From Rhizobium sp. CIAT894 (GTDB taxonomy: Bacteria; Pseudomonadota; Alphaproteobacteria; Rhizobiales; Rhizobiaceae): DNA of 64,000 bases. Position 1 is the stretch's first letter, and each line of letters starts with the position of its first letter. The stretch is from positions 310,001 to 374,000 of the forward strand of contig NZ_CP020951.1 in assembly GCF_000172795.2 (NCBI RefSeq), written 5' to 3'. Shown piece after piece: positions 26,923 through 36,061 of this stretch. The position numbers and the translations under genes are program-made. The notes under the pieces were generated by a model. The model saw only the letters and a list, made by a program, of their open reading frames with translations. It did no database searches and had not been told where the DNA came from.

Positions 26923-27645
26923 CTATTTTCCGTCAAGCCACTCCTGCAGCTCCGCCTCGGCTCGCTCCAGAGCGCTGTAATTGAGGAGCTTGCGCAGGAA
27001 GGCGACGGTGACGGCGCGAGCGCGGAGATTGAAGCGGCCATCCTCGTGGTCGTCGCCGGCGCTCTGGTAGACATCGAGCTTGTCGTAGAGTTGCTGCAGG
27101 CGGTTCTGTACGCTGCGTAGCGACAGGCCCCGGCGTTTGGCGATGGCCCGGTCGGTGAGGCCGAGCGCGATATCGACGAGGATTTCGTATTCGGAATCGG
27201 TAAAGCCGTTCGTCTGGCCGAGGCTCTTCTGCTGCAGGCCGCGCACCTCGCGGTCGATGACGCATTGGCTCTCGATGAAGATCGAGCGCAGCGCCAGCTT
27301 CAGCCGCTCGTCCGAGGCGGATTTCAGCACATAGCCGTAGGCGGCGCCATCCGGCACGATGCGCGAGACGCCGCGTACATAAGCCTCATCAGAATAGTTC
27401 GACCAGAACAGGATGCGGGTCTCCGGCCGCTCCTTCCAGATGGTGCGCGCCGCCTCGATGCCGTTGCGGTTCGCCATCTGCAGGTCCATGACGATATGCG
27501 CCGACTTGTGGTCGCGGGCGAGCTTCTCGCCGGCCGTGCCGTTCTCGGCCTCGATCACCGTATCGCATTCCGGCAGAGCGGCGTTGACCGCCTCGTGCAG
27601 ATAGGAGCGGTGCAGCGGGTCGTCCTCGACAATCAGAACCTTCAT
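26923..27645 (-). CDS. Two-component response regulator, LuxR/NarL type
   Basis: A 240-residue regulator. The receiver domain has the acidic pair EDD at 7-9 and the phospho-acceptor Asp54 in IVMDLQMANRNG, with the conserved Lys in YVLKSAS. The C-terminal domain (about 140-215) contains a LuxR-like helix-turn-helix, GFTDSEYEILVDIALGLTDRAIAKRRGLSLRSVQNRL. A C-terminal extension of about 25 residues follows. Its ATG overlaps the histidine kinase stop by 4 bp, so the pair is co-translated. The pair is divergent from the sugar importer at 29175, the likely target. Confidence 0.9.
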   Translation of the reverse strand: MKVLIVEDDPLHRSYLHEAVNAALPECDTVIEAENGTAGEKLARDHKSAHIVMDLQMANRNGIEAARTIWKERPETRILFWSNYSDEAYVRGVSRIVPDGAAYGYVLKSASDERLKLALRSIFIESQCVIDREVRGLQQKSLGQTNGFTDSEYEILVDIALGLTDRAIAKRRGLSLRSVQNRLQQLYDKLDVYQSAGDDHEDGRFNLRARAVTVAFLRKLLNYSALERAEAELQEWLDGK

Positions 27646-28895
27646 CGTGTCTCTCCTCGGTCCGGCCCGCTCGCCGGGTCGTGCGGGGTTAGCGGCAGGA
27701 CGACGCGCACCACGGTGCCGCGATTGTTATGGCCGGGCCCGGTGGTGAAGCGCGCCGAAATCAGCCGCGCACGGGTCTTCATATTATCGATGCCGCCGCC
27801 GATCCGGCCGCGTGCCTTGGCGAGCCCGCTCCCGTCGTCGGAAATTTCGATCGACAGCCGCTCCTCATCGGCCTCCAGCCGCACCGTCACAGTGAGCGGT
27901 GCGGCATGGCGCACCGCATTGTTGATCGCCTCTTGGGCGATGCGGAACAGCGCGACGCTGACGGTCGGCTCCAGCCGCTCCAATGCGCCATGCGTCTCGT
28001 CGACCAGACCCCATTCGATCGCCGATCCGGTGTCGCGGGTCGAGCGGTCGAGATGATGCTCGATCGCCTGCGCGAGACCGAAGAGCTGGAGCACCGAGGG
28101 TTTGGCCTGTTCGATGATCTGCCGCAGATCCTGCATGCAATGCTGCAGCGAGCGGGACACCGGCTCCAGCGCCTCGGGCGTCACCTCGCCGTTGCGCGAC
28201 AGGCGATCGATCCGGCGGGCGAGCCGCGTCAGGTCGGCGAGCGTCTGGTCGTGCAGGTCCATGCCGATCCGCTGGCGCTCCTGCTCCAGTGCCTCGGTCA
28301 GCTTCAGCGCGCCCTGCCGCAGCCCCTCCTCGCGGGCCCGGGCCTCCGCCTCGACGATGGCCGAGCGCTGCGCCTGCTCGGCAGCCTGCAGCGCGAAGAA
28401 ATAGGGCGTCAGCAGGTCGGCGATGATGCGGGCGCGTTCGATATCCTCCATCGTGTAGACGCCTGCCGTTCGCGACGAGCAGGAGAGTGCGGCGATAATC
28501 GTGCCCTGCACCTTCATCGGCACGTGAAGGCGGCTCCGCAGCGACTCCTCGACGATCGGCCGCTTGAAGGCGCCCTCGAAGTGGAAACGTTGGTCCGTCA
28601 TGGCGTCGTCGGCCAGCAGAAAATCCACCTCGCCCCAGAGCAGCGAGCGGATCGGGCTGTTGACCACCGGCGCCCCGGCAAGGTCGCCCCAGGCGGTCTC
28701 GATGCCCGTCTCATAGGCCGTGTGGTAGTTGCCGCCCTCGAGCAGCACGCAGACATCTAGATGGTCGTGCGGGATGATATGGGCGACCTCGGCGGCAACG
28801 GAACGGATGGCCGAGCGGAAATCGAGCTGGCCCGCGAGCAGCCGGGAAATGCCGAGATAGTGGTCGAACATGGCTGCGGGTGCGAGATGCAGCAT
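27642..28895 (-). CDS. Cytoplasmic GAF-domain sensor histidine kinase (HisKA_3)
   Basis: A 417-residue kinase without membrane segments. The N-terminal half (about 20-170) has GAF-like features (MKVQGTIIAALSCSSR, YTMEDIERARIIADLL). A coiled linker leads to the HisKA_3 motif ERQRIGMDLHDQTLADL with His215, and the C-terminal ATPase has RIAQEAINNAVRHA and EISDDGSGL. It phosphorylates the NarL-type regulator downstream. The start at 28895 (MLHLAPAAMF) has GGGAGGA upstream; a frame start at 28931 adds 12 residues. It must sense an intracellular or diffusible signal, not a periplasmic one. It is divergent from the CUT2 importer. Confidence 0.9.
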   Translation of the reverse strand: MLHLAPAAMFDHYLGISRLLAGQLDFRSAIRSVAAEVAHIIPHDHLDVCVLLEGGNYHTAYETGIETAWGDLAGAPVVNSPIRSLLWGEVDFLLADDAMTDQRFHFEGAFKRPIVEESLRSRLHVPMKVQGTIIAALSCSSRTAGVYTMEDIERARIIADLLTPYFFALQAAEQAQRSAIVEAEARAREEGLRQGALKLTEALEQERQRIGMDLHDQTLADLTRLARRIDRLSRNGEVTPEALEPVSRSLQHCMQDLRQIIEQAKPSVLQLFGLAQAIEHHLDRSTRDTGSAIEWGLVDETHGALERLEPTVSVALFRIAQEAINNAVRHAAPLTVTVRLEADEERLSIEISDDGSGLAKARGRIGGGIDNMKTRARLISARFTTGPGHNNRGTVVRVVLPLTPHDPASGPDRGETR

Positions 28896-28978
28896 GGTGG
28901 TTCCTCCCCGAGACGGCAGCAGGCTCCTCAACCCGCAGCGCGCCCTTCGCAGTAAGCGCCCGCGGAAGCGCCGCCGTC

Positions 28979-29015
28979 TTGCGTAAACCCGCAGCTAATT
29001 GCGCAAAACCCGCAA
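28979..29015. promoter_or_regulatory. Tandem TTGCG-AAA-CCCGCA repeats, candidate response-regulator sites
   Basis: TTGCGTAAACCCGCA (28979-28993) and TTGCGCAAAACCCGCA (28999-29014) are near-identical direct repeats whose AACCCGCA parts are 21 bp apart, two helical turns. A further AACCCGCA is at 28930-28937. Each copy is also an imperfect dyad (TTGCG...CGCAA). They lie between the kinase start (28895) and the binding-protein start (29175), consistent with binding of the NarL-type regulator. Confidence 0.5.
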
Positions 29016-29105
29016 ACGACTTGCTGCCTTGCCCCTGTACAGGCCGGTCGATCTCCCGCATCCTGCCCTTACTGAGAGGAGGAAGCTCAGTGCAAGAACA
29101 ATTTT

Positions 29106-29136
29106 CACTCGTGCCCATTTTGGGCACACAGGAGTG
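29106..29136 (+). promoter_or_regulatory. Hairpin in the leader of the CUT2 binding-protein gene
   Basis: CACTC-GTGCCCA, a 3-base loop, TGGGCAC, a 4-base bulge and GAGTG make a two-part stem 39 bp upstream of the ATG. It could be a transcript-stabilising leader hairpin or an operator dyad. No run of T follows. Confidence 0.45.
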
Positions 29137-29174
29137 AACGATCCGCCGACCGGCGCGATCAAAGGGAGAGAGAC

Positions 29175-30191
29175 ATGACAATTCGTAAGATGCTTCTGGC
29201 ATCGGCCGCTATTGCTTGCGCCGCGATGCCCGTTTCCGCCTTTGCCGACACGTCGGCCAAGAAAATCGCCCTTTCCAACAATTATGCCGGCAACTCCTGG
29301 CGCCAGGCCATGCTGACGAGCTGGGGCAAAGTCACCGGCGAGGCCGTCAAGGCCGGCGTCGTTGCCGCAGCCGATCCTTTTACCACCGCCGAGAACCAGG
29401 CGACGGAACAGGCGGCGCAGATCCAGAACATGATCCTGCAGGGCTATGATGCAATCGTGCTGAACGCCGCCTCGCCGACGGCGCTGAACGGCGCGGTCAA
29501 GGAAGCCTGCGACGCCGGCATCACCGTCGTTTCCTTCGACGGTATCGTGACCGAACCCTGCGCCTGGCGCATCGCCGTCAACTTCAAGGAAATGGGCCGC
29601 AGCGAGGTCGAGTACCTGTCGAAGAAACTGCCGGCCGGCGGCAATCTGCTCGAGATCCGCGGCCTGGCCGGCGTCTTCGTCGACGACGAGATCTCGGCCG
29701 GCATCCATGACGGCGTCAAGCAGTTCCCGCAGTTCAAGGTCGTCGGCTCCGTTCACGGCGACTGGGCGCAGGACGTGGCGCAGAAGGCGGTTGCCGGCAT
29801 CCTGCCGAGCCTGCCCGATATCGTCGGCGTGGTGACGCAGGGCGGCGACGGTTATGGCGCCGCGCAGGCGATCGCCGCGACCGACCGGAAGATGCCGACC
29901 ATCATCATGGGCAACCGCGAAGACGAGCTGAAATGGTGGAAGGAACAGAAGGACGCCAAGGGCTACGAGACGATGTCGGTGTCGATCGCGCCCGGCGTCT
30001 CCACGCTGGCCTTCTGGGTCGCCCAGCAGATTCTCGACGGCAAGCAGGTCAAGAAAGATCTCGTCGTGCCCTTCCTGCGCATCGACCAGGACAATCTCGA
30101 AACCAACCTCGCCAATACCCAGGCTGGCGGCGTCGCCAACGTGGAATACACCCAGGCTGATGCAATCAAGGTCATCGAGCAGGCAAAGTAA
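29175..30191 (+). CDS. CUT2-type sugar ABC transporter substrate-binding protein
   Basis: A 338-residue periplasmic protein of the RbsB/periplasmic-binding type I fold. The signal peptide is MTIRKMLLASAAIACAAMPVSAFA. The mature start IALSNNYAGNSWRQAML and the motif QIQNMILQGYDAIVLNAASPTALNGAVKEACDAGI (about 76-110) are typical of CUT2 receptors. It heads an operon with a double ATPase, two permeases and an SMP-30 lactonase. The sugar or sugar-like ligand is unknown; the lactonase suggests an aldose/aldonate-lactone route. Expression is probably driven by the adjacent two-component system. Confidence 0.93.
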   Translation: MTIRKMLLASAAIACAAMPVSAFADTSAKKIALSNNYAGNSWRQAMLTSWGKVTGEAVKAGVVAAADPFTTAENQATEQAAQIQNMILQGYDAIVLNAASPTALNGAVKEACDAGITVVSFDGIVTEPCAWRIAVNFKEMGRSEVEYLSKKLPAGGNLLEIRGLAGVFVDDEISAGIHDGVKQFPQFKVVGSVHGDWAQDVAQKAVAGILPSLPDIVGVVTQGGDGYGAAQAIAATDRKMPTIIMGNREDELKWWKEQKDAKGYETMSVSIAPGVSTLAFWVAQQILDGKQVKKDLVVPFLRIDQDNLETNLANTQAGGVANVEYTQADAIKVIEQAK

Positions 30192-30203
30192 TCTCCCGGC
30201 GGC

Positions 30204-30233
30204 TGCCGCGCGGCCGCAAATGGCCGCGCGGCA
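30204..30233 (+). repeat. Intercistronic hairpin after the CUT2 binding-protein gene
   Basis: TGCCGCGCGGCC (30204-30215) and its perfect complement (30222-30233) form a 12-bp GC-rich stem with a 6-base loop. It begins 12 bp after the binding-protein stop and is followed by TTCTTT. Partial termination or 3'-end protection of the binding-protein mRNA is likely, because the ATPase gene of the same system starts 30 bp later. Confidence 0.7.
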
Positions 30234-30262
30234 TTCTTTGCGAGCAGGCATGGCGGGGCAGC

Positions 30263-31714
30263 ATGGATGAGGTTTTAAAGGCGGTGATTGCCGTCGATAG
30301 TGCCAAGGTGAGCTTCGGCGCGGTCAGGGCGCTCGACGGTGTCACGCTCCGCGTCATGCCGGGCGAATGCGTCGGCCTCGTCGGGCACAACGGCGCCGGC
30401 AAATCGACGATCGTCAGCGTCATCAATGGCGGCCTGACGCCGCATGAAGGGAGTGTGGCGAGCGACGGCGAGCGGCTGGAGCGCTACGGCATCAATGCGG
30501 CGCGCGCCCGCGGCGTGCGCTGCGTCTTTCAGGAGCTTTCGCTCTGCCCCAATCTCTCGATCGTCGAGAACGCCCGCATCATGCATCGCCATCTCGGCGG
30601 TTTCGGCTGGCGCAGGCGCGCCGCCGATATCATCGAGAAGAGCCTCGACACCGTCTTTCCCGGCCATGGCATCGACAGCGGCCGGGCCGTCGGCGATCTT
30701 TCGATCGCCGAGCGGCAGATGGTCGAGATTTCAATGGCCTTTTCCGACGCCGGCACCCCGCCGCGGCTGGTCATCCTCGACGAACCCACCTCGTCGCTCG
30801 ATGCAAGCCTTGCCCGCCAGATGCTCGATCATGTCCGCCGTTTCACCGCCGCCGGCGGGGCCGTCATCTTCATCTCGCATATCCTGCACGAAATCCTCGA
30901 AACCTCCGACCGCATTATCGTCATGAAGGACGGCCGCGTCGTCGCCGAACGGCCGGCTGATGGATTCGACCATCACGGTCTCGTCGAAGCGATGGGCACT
31001 GTTGCGAAAGAGGAGAGCGGGCAGCACGCGGCGCGCGAGCAATCCACCGCGCCCGTCATTCTGTCGCACCCGGCAAGAGGCCTGCCCTTCACGGCGCGCA
31101 AGGGCGAGATCGTCGGACTGGCGGGGCTGGCCGGCCACGGCCAGACCGAGCTGCTGCTTGCCCTGCATGCCGCCCAGTCCGGCAACTGGCTGCCCGAGCG
31201 CGATCCGCTCGTCACCTTCGTCGCCGGCGACCGCCGCCTCAACGGCGTCTTCGAACTGTGGAGCATCCTGCGCAACTTCTCCATCGCCTCGCTCGGCGAT
31301 CTGTCCCGCCGCGGCCTCATCCGTGCCAGCGAAGAAGAGACGAAAGGCGCCGACTGGAAGCGGCGGATCGAGATCCGCACGCCCGATATGGAAAATCGTA
31401 TCCTGTCGCTTTCCGGCGGCAACCAGCAGAAGGTGCTGTTCGCCCGCGCCCTTGCGACGCGCGCGCCTGTCGTGCTGATGGACGATCCGATGCGCGGCGT
31501 CGATGTCGGCACCAAGCAGGAGGTCTACGCGATCATCCGCGAGGAGGCAGCGCACGGCCGCACCTTCATCTGGTATTCGACCGAAATGGACGAGGTGCGG
31601 CTCTGCGATCGCGTCTACGTCTTCCGCGAAGGCCGCATCACCGCCGAGCTCGCCGGCGACGCCGTCAACGAGACGAATATCATCGCCGCCTCCTTCGAAG
31701 GGGTCGCCGCATGA
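30263..31714 (+). CDS. CUT2-type sugar ABC transporter ATPase (double domain, RbsA-like)
   Basis: A 483-residue protein with two nucleotide-binding halves. The first half has Walker A GHNGAGKST, signature region VGDLSIAERQMVEISMAF and Walker B LVILDEPTSSLD. The second has the degenerate GLAGHGQTELL in place of a Walker A, as usual for RbsA C-terminal halves, LSLSGGNQQKVLFARAL and VLMDDPMRGVDVG. It is slightly shorter than the usual 495-510. The ATG has GGCGGGG upstream; its stop overlaps the first permease start in an ATGA. It energises uptake by the two permeases that follow. Confidence 0.93.
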   Translation: MDEVLKAVIAVDSAKVSFGAVRALDGVTLRVMPGECVGLVGHNGAGKSTIVSVINGGLTPHEGSVASDGERLERYGINAARARGVRCVFQELSLCPNLSIVENARIMHRHLGGFGWRRRAADIIEKSLDTVFPGHGIDSGRAVGDLSIAERQMVEISMAFSDAGTPPRLVILDEPTSSLDASLARQMLDHVRRFTAAGGAVIFISHILHEILETSDRIIVMKDGRVVAERPADGFDHHGLVEAMGTVAKEESGQHAAREQSTAPVILSHPARGLPFTARKGEIVGLAGLAGHGQTELLLALHAAQSGNWLPERDPLVTFVAGDRRLNGVFELWSILRNFSIASLGDLSRRGLIRASEEETKGADWKRRIEIRTPDMENRILSLSGGNQQKVLFARALATRAPVVLMDDPMRGVDVGTKQEVYAIIREEAAHGRTFIWYSTEMDEVRLCDRVYVFREGRITAELAGDAVNETNIIAASFEGVAA

Positions 31715-32658
31715 CGTTCCGGCTTTCGTCCGACGCCTTGCGTCTTGCCATTCCCGCTCTGTCGCTGACGCTGCTGCTTGCCGCCGTCTTCTGGCTGCAG
31801 CCGCGCGCCATGAGCTATGTCGGGCTCAACCTGCTGTTCAACCTGGCGGTGCCGATCGCACTTGCGACGATCGCCCAGATGCTGGTCATGGCGGTCAACG
31901 ATCTCGATCTGTCGATGGGCACCTTCGTCAGCTTCGTCGCCTGCGTCACCGCGACCTTTCTGCGGGATGCCCCCATGACCGGCATGCTGATCCTTTCCGG
32001 CGCGATCGCCACCTATGCCGTACTCGGCGTCGTCATCCATCTGCGCAACCTGCCGTCCATCGTCGTCACCCTCGGCATGAGCTTCGTCTGGGGCGGCCTT
32101 GCCGTATTGCTGCTGCCCGCACCCGGCGGCCAGGCGCCGGACTGGGTGCGCTTTCTGATGACCGTCAAGCCGCCGCTGGCGCCGATGGCGATCGTAGCCA
32201 GCATCGTCATTGCCGTGGTCGCCCATCTCCTCGTCATGCGCTCCTCGCTCGGCGTGCTGATCCGCGGCATCGGCGGCAACCAGCGCTCGGTCGAGCGCGC
32301 CGGCTGGTCGATTGTCGGGGCGCGGGCCACCGCCTACGGACTTGCCGGCTTCTTCGCGGTGCTCGCCGGCATTGCCCTCGTCGGCCTGACTACCTCGGCC
32401 GACGCCAATATCGCGCTGCGCTACACGCTGCTGTCGATCGCGGGCGTGATCCTCGGCGGCGGCGAGTTCATCGGCGGCCGCGTCTCCCCTGTCGGCGCCG
32501 TCATCGGCGCGCTGACCCTGACGCTTGCGGGCTCGTTCCTGTCTTTCCTGCGCATTTCGCCGGACTGGCAGATCGGGGCTCAGGGGGCGATCCTGATCGT
32601 CGTTCTCGCGCTCCGCCTGATGCTGAACCGCCTGGAAAAGCGGGAGAAACGCGGATGA
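31711..32658 (+). CDS. CUT2-type sugar ABC transporter permease
   Basis: A 315-residue membrane protein with about 8-10 hydrophobic segments and the CUT2 permease core (BPD_transp_2). Family landmarks are NDLDLSMGTFVSFVACVTA (about 64-82), GLAVLLLPAPGG and GGGEFIGGRVSPVGAVIGAL near the C-terminus. The long open frame begins at 31258, but the true start is the ATG at 31711, overlapping the ATPase stop. It pairs with the following permease to form a heterodimeric channel. Confidence 0.92.
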   Translation: MTFRLSSDALRLAIPALSLTLLLAAVFWLQPRAMSYVGLNLLFNLAVPIALATIAQMLVMAVNDLDLSMGTFVSFVACVTATFLRDAPMTGMLILSGAIATYAVLGVVIHLRNLPSIVVTLGMSFVWGGLAVLLLPAPGGQAPDWVRFLMTVKPPLAPMAIVASIVIAVVAHLLVMRSSLGVLIRGIGGNQRSVERAGWSIVGARATAYGLAGFFAVLAGIALVGLTTSADANIALRYTLLSIAGVILGGGEFIGGRVSPVGAVIGALTLTLAGSFLSFLRISPDWQIGAQGAILIVVLALRLMLNRLEKREKRG

Positions 32659-33605
32659 CCCCGCTGCTCCGCCTTTTCGGCAGACCCTGGATATGGTCGT
32701 GGCTTGCCGCTTTCGTCGTCTGGTTCCTGACGATCATGGTGACGCTCGGCGCCAGCACGCTCGGCCTGTCGCAGGCAGCCCTCACCTTCGCCGCCTTCTC
32801 GGTCATCGTCGGCATCGGCCAGATGTTCGTCATCACGCTCGGTCCCGGCAACATCGACCTCTCGGTTCCCGCCACCATGACGCTGGCCGGCACGGTGGCG
32901 CTGAAGCTGATGAATGTCGAAAACGGCATGATCCTGCCCGGCCTTCTCGTCGCCATCGTCCTGGGCCTTGTCGTCGGCCTCGGCAACTATGCGCTGATCA
33001 AGGCGCTGCGCATCCCGCCGATCATCGCGACGCTGTCCATGAGCTTCATCGTGCAGTCCGCCGCGATCTGGACGAACCGCGGCCTGCGCATCAAGCCCCC
33101 GAGCATGCTGGCGGAATTCACCACGTCGAACACGCTCGGCATGCCGAATGTGGCGATCGTCGCGCTGCTCATCTCGCTTCTCGCCTGGTTTCTGCTCGAG
33201 AAGACGATCTACGGGCGCTGGATCTCGGCGATCGGCCAGAGCATGCCGGCCGCGCGGATGGCCGGCATCCCGGTCGACGGAACACGTTTCGTCACCTATC
33301 TGTTCTGCGCCGTGCTCGCCTCGGTCGCGGGTTATCTGCTCGCCTGCTTTTCCGGCGGCGCAGCACTCAACATGGGCTCGGAATATCTCTTGATGTCGAT
33401 TGCCGTCGTCGTGATCGGCGGCACCGCGGTCGCCGGCGGTGATTCCAATGTGCCGGGCATCTGGGGCGCATCGCTCTTCATGTTCCTGGTCGTCTCCATG
33501 CTCAACACTTACGGGGTCGGCGCCGGCATTCGCCTCATCATGACCGGCCTCATTATCATCAGCGTCATCATGCTCGCCGGCGGCCGCCGGGCCGGCATGC
33601 GATAA
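32655..33605 (+). CDS. CUT2-type sugar ABC transporter permease
   Basis: A 316-residue membrane protein paralogous to the preceding one, with ITLGPGNIDLSVPATMTLAGTVALKLM (about 65-91) and GGTAVAGGDSNVPGIWGASLFMFLVVSML in the C-terminal third. Its ATG overlaps the previous stop in an ATGA. It completes the membrane channel of the importer; two distinct permeases are common in rhizobial CUT2 systems. It is followed 14 bp later by the SMP-30 gene. Confidence 0.92.
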   Translation: MTPLLRLFGRPWIWSWLAAFVVWFLTIMVTLGASTLGLSQAALTFAAFSVIVGIGQMFVITLGPGNIDLSVPATMTLAGTVALKLMNVENGMILPGLLVAIVLGLVVGLGNYALIKALRIPPIIATLSMSFIVQSAAIWTNRGLRIKPPSMLAEFTTSNTLGMPNVAIVALLISLLAWFLLEKTIYGRWISAIGQSMPAARMAGIPVDGTRFVTYLFCAVLASVAGYLLACFSGGAALNMGSEYLLMSIAVVVIGGTAVAGGDSNVPGIWGASLFMFLVVSMLNTYGVGAGIRLIMTGLIIISVIMLAGGRRAGMR

Positions 33606-33619
33606 ACGGGAAGACCGCC

Positions 33620-34534
33620 ATGGCCGAGGCCAGTATCTATGAAATCCACGACCCGCGCTTCCGGCAGATGATCGTCACGAGCGCCGGCCTCGATGAACTC
33701 TATTCCGGCTGCCGCTGGGCGGAAGGTCCCGTCTGGTTCGCCGATGCCAACCAGCTGCTGTGGAGCGATATTCCCAATCAGCGCATGCTGCGATGGACGC
33801 CGGAGAGCGGCGTCTCCGTCTACCGGCAACCCTCCAATTTCGCCAACGGCCACACGCGCGACCGGCAGGGCCGGCTGATCTCCTGCGAACATGGTGGGCG
33901 CCGCGTCACCCGCACCGAGGTCGATGGTTCGATCACTGTGCTCGCCGACCGTTTCGAGGGCGCCAGGTTGAATTCGCCGAACGACGTGGTGGTGAAATCG
34001 GACGGCACGATCTGGTTCACAGATCCCACCTACGGCATCATGTCGGACTATGAAGGCTATCGCGCCGTGCCGGAGCAGCCGGCCCGCAACGTCTACCGGC
34101 TCGACCCGGCGACCGGCGCGCTTGCGGCCGTCGTCAAGGATTTCATCCAGCCGAACGGCCTCGCCTTCTCGCCCGACGAGACCATCCTCTACGTGGCGGA
34201 CTCGGCAGCAAGCCACGACGAAAGCCTGCCGCGTCACATCCGCGCTTTCGACGTGATCGATGGTAGCAGCCTCACAAACGGCCGCGTCTTCTGCCTGATC
34301 GACAACGGCATTCCGGACGGGATCCGCACCGACGTGAACGGAAACCTCTGGTCGAGTGCGGCCGATGGCGTGCATTGCTTCGACCCGACAGGCAAACTGA
34401 TCGGCAAGATCCGCGTACCGCAAACCGTTGCCAACCTCACCTTCGGCGGGCCTCAACGCAACCGGCTGTTCATCGCGGCGACGCGGTCGGTTTATGCGGT
34501 CTACGTTGCGGTGAGTGGGGCTCAGGTGCCGTGA
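33620..34534 (+). CDS. SMP-30/gluconolactonase-family lactonase
   Basis: A 304-residue six-bladed beta-propeller enzyme. The metal and substrate motifs are visible: CRWAEGPVWFADANQLLWSDIPNQRMLRW with the conserved Glu, LNSPNDVVVKSDGTIWFTDPTYG with the conserved Asn/Asp, and PNGLAFSPDETILYVADS. Family members hydrolyse aldonolactones such as glucono- or other sugar lactones. It is the last gene of the CUT2 operon (GGGAAGA ribosome site, 14 bp after the permease), so it probably acts on the lactone of the imported sugar. It is convergent with the small gene at 34547. Confidence 0.9.
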   Translation: MAEASIYEIHDPRFRQMIVTSAGLDELYSGCRWAEGPVWFADANQLLWSDIPNQRMLRWTPESGVSVYRQPSNFANGHTRDRQGRLISCEHGGRRVTRTEVDGSITVLADRFEGARLNSPNDVVVKSDGTIWFTDPTYGIMSDYEGYRAVPEQPARNVYRLDPATGALAAVVKDFIQPNGLAFSPDETILYVADSAASHDESLPRHIRAFDVIDGSSLTNGRVFCLIDNGIPDGIRTDVNGNLWSSAADGVHCFDPTGKLIGKIRVPQTVANLTFGGPQRNRLFIAATRSVYAVYVAVSGAQVP

Positions 34535-34546
34535 GAGCGTGAATCC

Positions 34547-34738
34547 TCAGTGCTTGATATTCCGATCGCCGCGATCGCCCTCCCCCGGCTTGGCTTTGGC
34601 CTTCGCCGTTTGGCGGCGGTCGGCTGACAGCGAGCGACCGACGCCGTCGCTTTCCTTGAATTGGCCCTTTTCATCGCGGCGGACGTAGCGTTTGTCGGTG
34701 CTGGTATCGAGGAGTTCGCGTTTGGTCATGGTGATCAT
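34547..34738 (-). CDS. Small conserved hydrophilic protein
   Basis: A 63-residue highly charged protein with the segment TDKRYVRRDEKGQFKESDGVGRSLSADRR followed by a Lys/Gly-rich tail. I recall very similar short proteins in many rhizobia, without an assigned function. The ATG at 34738 is used; a second Met at 34729 is three residues later. There is no membrane segment or signal peptide. It is convergent with the lactonase gene, and 270 bp separate it from the divergent ligase gene. Confidence 0.75.
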   Translation of the reverse strand: MITMTKRELLDTSTDKRYVRRDEKGQFKESDGVGRSLSADRRQTAKAKAKPGEGDRGDRNIKH

Positions 34739-35008
34739 GCCTGTGGTTGCACTCTCATTAGAACGTATGGCGCGGCAAAAAGATGCATGGAATCAAGAGC
34801 ATCTTGCGGCTCGTAATAGGGACTGGCGCATGTGCCGCAAGCCATTGAATTTGATTCGTTTCGGCACGGAACAATCCGCTCCCCGATCGGGTTGACTCGC
34901 ACTGCTTGCGTCCGGAGTATGACGACATGGCTTCCCCGCGAGCGGGAAAGGCGACATGATGTTTGGAGAAGGGCCTGAAAACCGGTCCGAGAAGGACAGA
35001 CAACGATC

Positions 35009-36061
35009 ATGACGCGCTCGCGCCGCCCCTCATTGCCATTCCTCAACGAGTCCAGTGCGACGCTGCAGTCTCGTCCGATCCGCAAGCGCGATCCTGACCA
35101 GCCGAGCCTGCCGTTCGATCCGATGCCGTCGAGGATCGAGCCATGCCTGGCGCTGCTGAAGCCTGTCGTGCCGCTGGGATCGGATTGGCTCTACGAGGTG
35201 AAATGGGATGGCTACCGGCTGGCGATCCACATCGAGCCGAAGGGCGTTCGTGTCATCACCCGCGGCGGCCATGACTGGACCCACCGCTTTCCCACCATCG
35301 CCGCGGCGGCAAAAGAACTTGGCGTGACCACCGCCATACTGGATGGAGAAGCGGTGGTTATCGACGAGCACGGCCGATCGGATTTCGGCGCGCTGCAACG
35401 TTCGCTCGGAGGCCGAGGCGGCAAGCGGGCTTCGACCGAGTCCATATTCTACGTCTTCGACCTATTGTATCTCGACGGGCATGACCTCACAGGCACCGAG
35501 CTCGCCGTGCGCCGGCATCTTCTTGAAGACCTGATACCGGGCGGCGATGGGACGATCCGCTTTTCCGAAGAGCTGGAACTGCCGGCCGAAGACCTGCTTG
35601 AGCATGCCTGCCATCATCGGCTGGAAGGCATTATCGCCAAGCATCGCGACCGGCCCTACAGCAGTGGCCGCACCGGCGACTGGCTGAAGATCAAGTGCGT
35701 CGAGAGCCAGAGCTTCATGATCGTCGGCTACGAACAATCGGCATCCGCCCGCAGCGGCATCGGCAGTCTGCTGCTTGCCGGCAAAAAGGGCTTCGACTGG
35801 ATTTACGTCGGATCCGTTGGAACCGGCTTCAGCGCCAGGGATGCCGAGCAGCTGAAAAAGACGCTAGACCGGTTGAAAACGAACCGGCCGGCCGTTCCCC
35901 TGAAGGGCAAACGCTACGTCTTCGTGCAGCCGACCCTCATCGCCGAGATCGAGTTTCGCGGCTGGACCGATGACGGCAGCCTTCGTCACGCCTCCTACAA
36001 GGGGCTGCGCGACGTTCAGGACAACGCGGCCGTGTTCGATATGACAGGGTTCGGCGATTGA
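35009..36061 (+). CDS. Stand-alone ATP-dependent DNA ligase (LigD ligase-domain type)
   Basis: A 350-residue enzyme with only the nucleotidyltransferase and OB parts. The adenylated lysine is Lys65 in EVKWDGYR, with the further nucleotidyl-transferase motifs ILDGEAVV, FYVFDLLYLDG, LEGIIAK and GDWLKIKC. The OB part follows (GFDWIYVGSVGTGFS, EIEFRGWTDDGSLRHASYKG). It resembles the ligase module of LigD rather than LigA. A 60-residue basic N-terminal stretch precedes it. It can seal nicks or ends, most likely with a Ku protein in non-homologous end joining; no ku gene is in the window. Full LigD is encoded at 48411-51056. Confidence 0.9.
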   Translation: MTRSRRPSLPFLNESSATLQSRPIRKRDPDQPSLPFDPMPSRIEPCLALLKPVVPLGSDWLYEVKWDGYRLAIHIEPKGVRVITRGGHDWTHRFPTIAAAAKELGVTTAILDGEAVVIDEHGRSDFGALQRSLGGRGGKRASTESIFYVFDLLYLDGHDLTGTELAVRRHLLEDLIPGGDGTIRFSEELELPAEDLLEHACHHRLEGIIAKHRDRPYSSGRTGDWLKIKCVESQSFMIVGYEQSASARSGIGSLLLAGKKGFDWIYVGSVGTGFSARDAEQLKKTLDRLKTNRPAVPLKGKRYVFVQPTLIAEIEFRGWTDDGSLRHASYKGLRDVQDNAAVFDMTGFGD

